NCBI RefSeq assembly: GCF_017654505.1
Contig: NC_054545.1
Span: 11,372,047-11,436,046, forward strand
Length of the DNA: 64,000 nucleotides
Source of the DNA: Polyodon spathula
Taxonomy: Eukaryota > Chordata > Actinopteri > Acipenseriformes > Polyodontidae
Reading direction: 5' to 3'
Shown here: one piece after another, positions 62,201 through 64,000 of the stretch
How positions within the stretch are numbered: position 1 is the first letter of the stretch
Layout of the letters: every line of letters begins with the position of its first letter
Notes under the pieces: model-generated
What the model was told of the DNA's origin: nothing
What the model saw: only the letters and a program-made list of their open reading frames with translations
The model's database searches: none
Translations under genes and position numbers: made by a program

Positions 62201-64000
62201 GGTGGTACCTACCTCCCTCATCTCCTCGTCGAGCTTTCTCTGTTCCAGAGCCTCCTTCTCAGCCCGCTTGCGATGCTCCTTCTCCACCTTCTCGTACTTC
62301 TTCCAGTACAGCAGCATCTCCTTGTTGAGACGGCGGGCCCGCGGAAGGGTTTCCTTGCAGTTCTTCTGGGCCTGGATTGCCGCTCGTCTCACCTCCCTCA
62401 TGCACTGGTGGGCCAGCTAGGGCATAGCACACAGTGGGTCACTCTCTAAATAACATTTCAAGGTAACATTTCTTGTTATATCAGACTACTTTCTTTTGTT
62501 TTACGATGAAACTTCTGGTCCCCAGACTCATCCCCACGTAAAGATGTATTTACACCAGCCCAGGTTTGAACAAGCCGAAGGTACTGGTAGATTGATTAGG
62601 TGTACTTGATCTTAATTGAACACATACAAATTATTAAATAGTGTACAGAAGAGAAAAATTACCTTTCTGGCATTTGTTATGACAAGGTTCCGTGCTGAGG
62701 CTTTCTGCTTGAATGTCTGAAACAAGATGGTATGTAAGAGATACACACTGCTGTGAACAACTAAGCTGGGGTCTCCTCAAGCACCATTCATTTTAAACGT
62801 ATCTAATATGAACAGAATCAGTGTTGCTGCTGTCCTGGCTAAAACCAAACAAACTTAACACCCAGCATGTTAACAGGGTCTATTTAGAAATGCCAGCCAT
62901 ACCCTTATAAATGCCAGCATGGGGATGCTACTGCTTTTGAAATAAAATCTGTCTTCCCTCTATGAATTTGCTGTAAAATGAAACACACACCTTAGGGTTT
63001 TCTTTTTTGGCAATAGTCAGCCAGACTTTGCGTCGCCGTGCCGTCAGCTGTTCGACTGTTAGGTGCTTCTTCTTGGATAGGGGCGGGGGAGCATCGTGGG
63101 AGAACTTGGCAAACAGTTTGGTGGTGTACTGCCGTCCCTCAGAGAGGAACTCCTCGTCACGCTTCCTCTTCTTTTTCACCTTCTTTAACTTTGCTAAAAC
63201 ACATCAGTAAAAAGAGCCGGGGGTAAAACTACATGCAAAAGAATCGGCACATACAGCTGAGACTGTTACAGCTGAGAGTTCATTTAAACATGTGACATTA
63301 TTGGGGGCAGGGTGGCTAACTGTATCAGCAACGGGATATTATGAACACACTGTGGTTCCATGTTAGCTAGCGACAGCCATTAAGAAGCTATTGGGGACCT
63401 ACTGTATATATAAAAGGTGAGCAACTTGAAATTGAATTTCATTCACCTTTTTGCAATAATTTCAAGTGGTTCCTGTGGACATTACTGGATAGTTTTTTTT
63501 TTTTTTTCCTAATAGTGTTGAAGTGGTTGTTAGTGTAATAATTCAACGACTGTGTTAAAGAACTATGAGTTGGCTCTTCGTTTCTTGACGTATATATTTG
63601 TAACATAAACTGGGTAAGCCAAAGTATCATTGCAGAAGTAAGTGTTGGATCCATCTAGTGATCTGCCAGTTTGGACCAACTTTTTCTGGCAATATACTCC
63701 TGAGCACTAGATGGTGCTGGTGCTTACTAATATAATCTCTTTTGCAGTCTAAATTACATGTCAATGGCAGGTAATTAGAACTGGCACCAATTAAAACAGT
63801 TATTTAGTAGGGTCAAAGACAGCCCAGAAACTTGTAATTATATCTAGTACCTGTTTTTCACAACATTAACTACTGTCAACTAATCTGTCTGCAGTAAGAT
63901 GCAGCTCCACCAACCCTTTAATTTCTTCTCCTCTTTAATTTTCTTTTTCTTGGGTCCCAGTAGGTGGCGCTGCTGTTCATAAAATAGGTCATGAGTGGAA
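24216..64000 (-). CDS. INO80: INO80 chromatin-remodelling ATPase, C-terminal 1362 residues (31 exons)
   Basis: Catalytic subunit of the INO80 complex, a nuclear ATPase that slides nucleosomes and acts in transcription, replication and repair. From high to low coordinate the exons keep one open frame of 1363 codons including the stop TAG at 24216-24218. Order in the visible protein: Lys-rich N-terminal region (1-96), HSA and post-HSA (about 115-250; [20 protein letters not shown]), first helicase lobe (about 320-560) with Walker [13 protein letters not shown] box and [10 protein letters not shown], the long INO80-type insertion (about 620-900), second lobe (about 900-1050) with [10 protein letters not shown] and [11 protein letters not shown], then an acidic/Ser-rich and Ala-rich tail with an AT-hook-like RGRPKGSG. 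Human INO80 is 1556 aa; the visible length equals its C-terminal part closely. Exons coding about the first 190 residues lie right of the window. No disabling change seen. Confidence 0.97.
25244..25459 (-). CDS. INO80: INO80 exon: AT-hook-like motif and Ala-rich tract
   Basis: 216 bp. Encodes [24 protein letters not shown], then an Ala-rich run ending AAYGYSVSK. Markedly GC-rich against its surroundings. Acceptor TTTTTAAG; donor GTGCGG, weak but in the right place. Confidence 0.93.
25874..26033 (-). CDS. INO80: INO80 exon: acidic Ser-rich tail
   Basis: 160 bp. Encodes [20 protein letters not shown] and [17 protein letters not shown], nearly identical to human. Donor GTAAGG, acceptor CATACAG. 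Confidence 0.95.
26303..26458 (-). CDS. INO80: INO80 exon
   Basis: 156 bp, 52 codons. Encodes [20 protein letters not shown] and [19 protein letters not shown]. Acceptor CTCACCAG, donor GTAAGC. Confidence 0.95.
26542..26630 (-). CDS. INO80: INO80 exon: basic coiled segment
   Basis: 89 bp. Highly charged helix, [20 protein letters not shown] and RKRDKYAEK. Acceptor TTCCACAG, donor GTAATG. Confidence 0.94.
26748..26850 (-). CDS. INO80: INO80 exon after the second helicase lobe
   Basis: 103 bp. Encodes [20 protein letters not shown] and [14 protein letters not shown]. Acceptor TTTCATAG, donor GTAAGA. Confidence 0.95.
27058..27216 (-). CDS. INO80: INO80 exon: helicase motif VI
   Basis: 159 bp, 53 codons. 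Contains [20 protein letters not shown] and [20 protein letters not shown], with the arginine finger region. Acceptor CTTTTTCAG, donor GTGCGT. Confidence 0.97.
27607..27679 (-). CDS. INO80: INO80 exon: helicase motif V
   Basis: 73 bp. Encodes [20 protein letters not shown]. Acceptor TTTCCCAG, donor GTAAGC. Confidence 0.96.
28111..28205 (-). CDS. INO80: INO80 exon: second lobe, RLDGSS segment
   Basis: 95 bp. Encodes [20 protein letters not shown] and [10 protein letters not shown]. Acceptor TATTTCCAG, donor GTATGT. Confidence 0.96.
31766..31792. repeat. (CT)n microsatellite, short
   Basis: About 27 bp of CT dinucleotide in an INO80 intron. Confidence 0.9.
32952..33001. mobile_element. hAT-like repeat arm, left of an INO80 exon
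   Basis: Starts TTGGGAAGTTACTTTTAAAA, the opening of a repeat type common in fish genomes. An inverted, diverged arm lies at 35336-35387. Because a conserved exon sits between them, these are two fragments and not the ends of one element. Confidence 0.5.
33152..33279 (-). CDS. INO80: INO80 exon: start of second helicase lobe (motif IV)
   Basis: 128 bp. Encodes [20 protein letters not shown] and [20 protein letters not shown]. Isolated between introns of 4.9 and 8.1 kb. Acceptor CTGTTCAG, donor GTAACT. Confidence 0.97.
35336..35387. mobile_element. hAT-like repeat arm, right of an INO80 exon
   Basis: Its reverse complement begins TTGGGATTTTTTTTTAAAGT and shares AAAGTAATCTGT and ACTTRAACAAAAT-type blocks with 32952-33001. 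More AGTAAC-type sequence to the left (from about 35290) probably belongs to it. Confidence 0.5.
37858..37945. repeat. Diverged second copy of the fish-type interspersed repeat
   Basis: Opens TTTTCTTAGCAGATGCCCCT, alignable with the copy at 12327-12490, then drifts. Lies about 90 bp left of the Tc1 element. Confidence 0.4.
38037..39461 (-). mobile_element. Tc1/mariner transposon, complete ends, 1425 bp
   Basis: Terminal inverted repeats are identical over 24 bp (beginning CAGTGCCTATAGAAAGTCTA) at 38037-38060 and 39438-39461, with weaker similarity to about 50 bp. The TA dinucleotides at 38035-38036 and 39462-39463 are the target-site duplication typical of the superfamily. The transposase reads on - , the same strand as INO80. 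Confidence 0.93.
38130..39064 (-). pseudogene. Tc1-like transposase, inactivated
   Basis: Opens [14 protein letters not shown] at 39064 and still shows the helix-turn-helix region, the first catalytic Asp in [10 protein letters not shown], the second in [11 protein letters not shown], and LEWPSQSP before the third acidic residue. It is broken by at least one in-frame stop near 39000, a stop/frame change near 38830 and a frame loss near 38261, just before the third catalytic position. It cannot make an active enzyme. Confidence 0.88.
41368..41593 (-). CDS. INO80: INO80 exon: end of the INO80 insertion
   Basis: 226 bp. Encodes [29 protein letters not shown] and [10 protein letters not shown], matching human counterparts. 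Acceptor TTTCTCTAG, donor GTATGA. Its acceptor and first 16 coding bases are part of an inverted repeat with 41945-41968. Confidence 0.95.
41578..41968. repeat. INO80: 24-bp perfect inverted repeat over an INO80 3' splice site
   Basis: 41578-41601 is the exact reverse complement of 41945-41968. The left copy is the real exon junction; the right copy lies in the intron, with a 17-bp direct repeat of part of it running to 41985. See findings. Confidence 0.95.
41594..46430 (-). other. INO80: INO80 intron, 4.8 kb
   Basis: Holds the inverted splice-site copy at 41945-41985 and a tRNA-headed SINE at about 44790-44985. No other feature recognised. Confidence 0.7.
44790..44985 (-). mobile_element. 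tRNA-derived SINE
   Basis: On - , a B-box-like GGTTTGCGTCC (44905-44915) lies about 30 bases after an A-box-like word ending CCACGTGG, the spacing of a tRNA gene. A body follows with CTGGCGGGTTAGGGAG, which I associate with a dispersed fish SINE. Family and exact ends not determined. Confidence 0.5.
46431..46571 (-). CDS. INO80: INO80 exon: insertion region
   Basis: 141 bp, 47 codons. Encodes [20 protein letters not shown] and RTELPKFLF, matching the human insertion. Acceptor TTTTGCAG, donor GTAAGG. Confidence 0.94.
46572..48924 (-). other. INO80: INO80 intron, 2.4 kb
   Basis: No coding sequence recognised apart from a small 5S-rRNA-like block at about 47084-47107. Confidence 0.65.
47084..47107 (+). 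repeat. Short 5S-rRNA-like block, possible SINE3 remnant
   Basis: CTAAGCAGGGCTGGTCCTGG followed by TTA matches about 20 of 23 bases of an internal 5S rRNA segment. Flanks are not clearly 5S. Could be a decayed 5S-derived SINE or chance. Confidence 0.3.
48925..49102 (-). CDS. INO80: INO80 exon: insertion region
   Basis: 178 bp. [20 protein letters not shown] is well conserved, then a variable GGGEAEAK segment and [18 protein letters not shown]. Acceptor CTGTTTCAG, donor GTGAGA. Confidence 0.93.
49208..49301 (-). CDS. INO80: INO80 exon: insertion region
   Basis: 94 bp. Encodes [20 protein letters not shown] and RGILV. Acceptor TTTCGCAG, donor GTGAGT. Confidence 0.94.
50072..50139 (-). CDS. 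INO80: INO80 exon: insertion region
   Basis: 68 bp. Encodes [20 protein letters not shown] and RK. Acceptor TTATTGCAG, donor GTGAGT. Confidence 0.93.
51478..51611 (-). CDS. INO80: INO80 exon: VCNHPDLF segment
   Basis: 134 bp. Encodes [20 protein letters not shown], where SNF2 lobe 1 ends and the INO80 insertion begins. Acceptor CATCTGTAG, donor GTGGGT. Confidence 0.95.
52480..52644 (-). CDS. INO80: INO80 exon: first lobe, late part
   Basis: 165 bp, 55 codons. Encodes [20 protein letters not shown] and [12 protein letters not shown]. Acceptor TATTACAG, donor GTATTT. Confidence 0.96.
53169..53254 (-). CDS. INO80: INO80 exon: [13 protein letters not shown]
   Basis: 86 bp. Encodes [20 protein letters not shown] and VENELSDK, a hallmark SNF2 segment. 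Acceptor CGTCTCAG, donor GTATAC. Confidence 0.96.
53365..53482 (-). CDS. INO80: INO80 exon: [13 protein letters not shown]
   Basis: 118 bp. Encodes [20 protein letters not shown] and [18 protein letters not shown]. Acceptor CCGTACAG, donor GTGAGT. Confidence 0.96.
53575..53659 (-). CDS. INO80: INO80 exon: helicase motif III
   Basis: 85 bp. Encodes [20 protein letters not shown] and IQNTMAE. Acceptor TTTTTCAG, donor GTGAGT. Confidence 0.97.
53787..53929 (-). CDS. INO80: INO80 exon: Walker B (DEAQ)
   Basis: 143 bp. Encodes [20 protein letters not shown] and [19 protein letters not shown] in place of DEAH is normal for INO80. Acceptor TTGGTAG, donor GTAAAA. Confidence 0.97.
54571..54630 (-). 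CDS. INO80: INO80 exon (60 bp)
   Basis: 20 codons reading [20 protein letters not shown]. Acceptor TTGTTTCAG, donor GTAAGG. Confidence 0.96.
55269..55312. repeat. (CACACG)n hexamer repeat
   Basis: About seven units, CpG in each unit; alternating purine-pyrimidine, so Z-DNA prone. Confidence 0.92.
56138..56208. repeat. (CA)n(TA)n(T)n compound repeat
   Basis: About 35 bp CA, then about 17 bp TA, then 18 T. Confidence 0.92.
56856..56951 (-). CDS. INO80: INO80 exon: helicase motif Ia
   Basis: 96 bp, 32 codons. Encodes [20 protein letters not shown] and TRFVPKFK. Acceptor CTCTTTCAG, donor GTAACG. Confidence 0.97.
57288..57385. repeat. 49-bp tandem duplication
   Basis: Two near-identical adjacent copies, each starting TTATTATACATAGTAATATA, with a few differences. 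Confidence 0.9.
57626..57706 (-). CDS. INO80: INO80 exon: Walker A
   Basis: 81 bp, 27 codons. Encodes [20 protein letters not shown] and AHLAE; the GLGKT loop binds ATP. Acceptor TTCTACAG, donor GTGAGA. Confidence 0.98.
58246..58455 (-). CDS. INO80: INO80 exon: entry to the helicase domain
   Basis: 210 bp, 70 codons. Encodes [20 protein letters not shown] and [20 protein letters not shown]. Acceptor GATTTAG; donor GTGACT. Confidence 0.97.
58709..58776 (-). CDS. INO80: INO80 exon (68 bp)
   Basis: Encodes [20 protein letters not shown] and AR. Acceptor TTTTCCAG, donor GTGAGT. Confidence 0.94.
59411..59475 (-). repeat. tRNA-like segment, probable SINE head or tRNA pseudogene
   Basis: On - , AGCTG TCATGTG CAGCT forms a perfect 5-bp stem with a 7-nt loop, followed by a B-box-like GGTTCGTTTCC (one mismatch) and preceded by a poor A-box. 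The position usually held by U33 is C and the T stem is imperfect, so it is not a working tRNA gene. Confidence 0.4.
60050..60245 (-). CDS. INO80: INO80 exon: HSA end and post-HSA
   Basis: 196 bp. Encodes [25 protein letters not shown] and [18 protein letters not shown]. Acceptor CTTCCCAG, donor GTACTT. Confidence 0.96.
60246..62212 (-). other. INO80: INO80 intron, 2.0 kb
   Basis: A+T-rich; no coding sequence, structured repeat or RNA gene recognised. Confidence 0.65.
62213..62416 (-). CDS. INO80: INO80 exon: HSA domain
   Basis: 204 bp, 68 codons. Encodes [20 protein letters not shown] and [20 protein letters not shown], the helix that binds actin and actin-related proteins. Acceptor TGCCCTAG, donor GTAGGT. 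GC-rich against its surroundings. Confidence 0.97.
62663..62716 (-). CDS. INO80: INO80 exon (54 bp)
   Basis: 18 codons, [18 protein letters not shown]. Acceptor TTGTTTCAG, donor GTAATT. Confidence 0.93.
62991..63193 (-). CDS. INO80: INO80 exon: basic N-terminal region
   Basis: 203 bp. Encodes [16 protein letters not shown], then [20 protein letters not shown] and [14 protein letters not shown]. Acceptor TGTTTTAG, donor GTGTGT. Confidence 0.95.
63915..64000 (-). CDS. INO80: INO80 exon, first visible, cut by the window edge
   Basis: At least 86 bp. Encodes [20 protein letters not shown] and IKEEKKLK, about residue 192 on in human numbering. The donor must be GTTGGT, because ending one base earlier would put a stop into the next exon. 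Confidence 0.92.

Overview
This is an ordinary stretch of vertebrate nuclear genome. It holds three protein-coding genes, DLL4, CHAC1 and INO80, in the order and orientation (+, +, -) known from human 15q15 and other vertebrates. The CHAC1 protein is close to fish length, the DNA is A+T-rich with very long (AT)n tracts, and the repeats (a Tc1/mariner element, a tRNA-headed SINE, a fish-type interspersed repeat, hAT-like palindromic elements) fit a ray-finned fish. The moderately long introns and slowly evolving proteins suggest a non-teleost lineage such as sturgeon, paddlefish, gar or bowfin. The species is an inference only.

Layout. 1-5528 holds the 3' two thirds of DLL4 on + : seven coding exons covering EGF repeats 1-8, the transmembrane helix, the cytoplasmic tail and a tiny last exon with only the final Val codon and the stop. 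The signal peptide, MNNL and DSL exons lie upstream of the window. 5529 to about 6360 is probably DLL4 3' UTR. About 6.4-15.4 kb is intergenic, with microsatellites, a palindromic MITE-like element and a possible FOX:ETS enhancer. 15379-18150 is CHAC1 on + , complete: a promoter with stress-response-like sites, three coding exons (201 aa) and a 3' UTR ending at an AATAAA. 18.15-24.2 kb is the tail-to-tail gap. 24216-64000 is INO80 on - : 31 coding exons giving the C-terminal 1362 residues. The first roughly 190 residues lie beyond the right edge. Every exon junction was checked for frame continuity, and all introns used are GT-AG.

The genes have separate roles. DLL4 is an endothelial Notch ligand. 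CHAC1 is a stress-induced glutathione-degrading enzyme that has also been reported to restrain Notch processing. INO80 is the ATPase of a nucleosome remodeller. I see no new multi-gene system. The observations most worth checking are structural. (i) A 24-bp perfect inverted copy of an INO80 3' splice site lies 343 bp upstream in the same intron, partly doubled. (ii) The CHAC1 promoter and leader carry two exact copies of the CHOP-type amino-acid-response element plus three upstream ORFs. (iii) The DLL4 PDZ-binding C-terminus depends on removal of the last intron. (iv) Inverted repeat arms flank an isolated INO80 exon.
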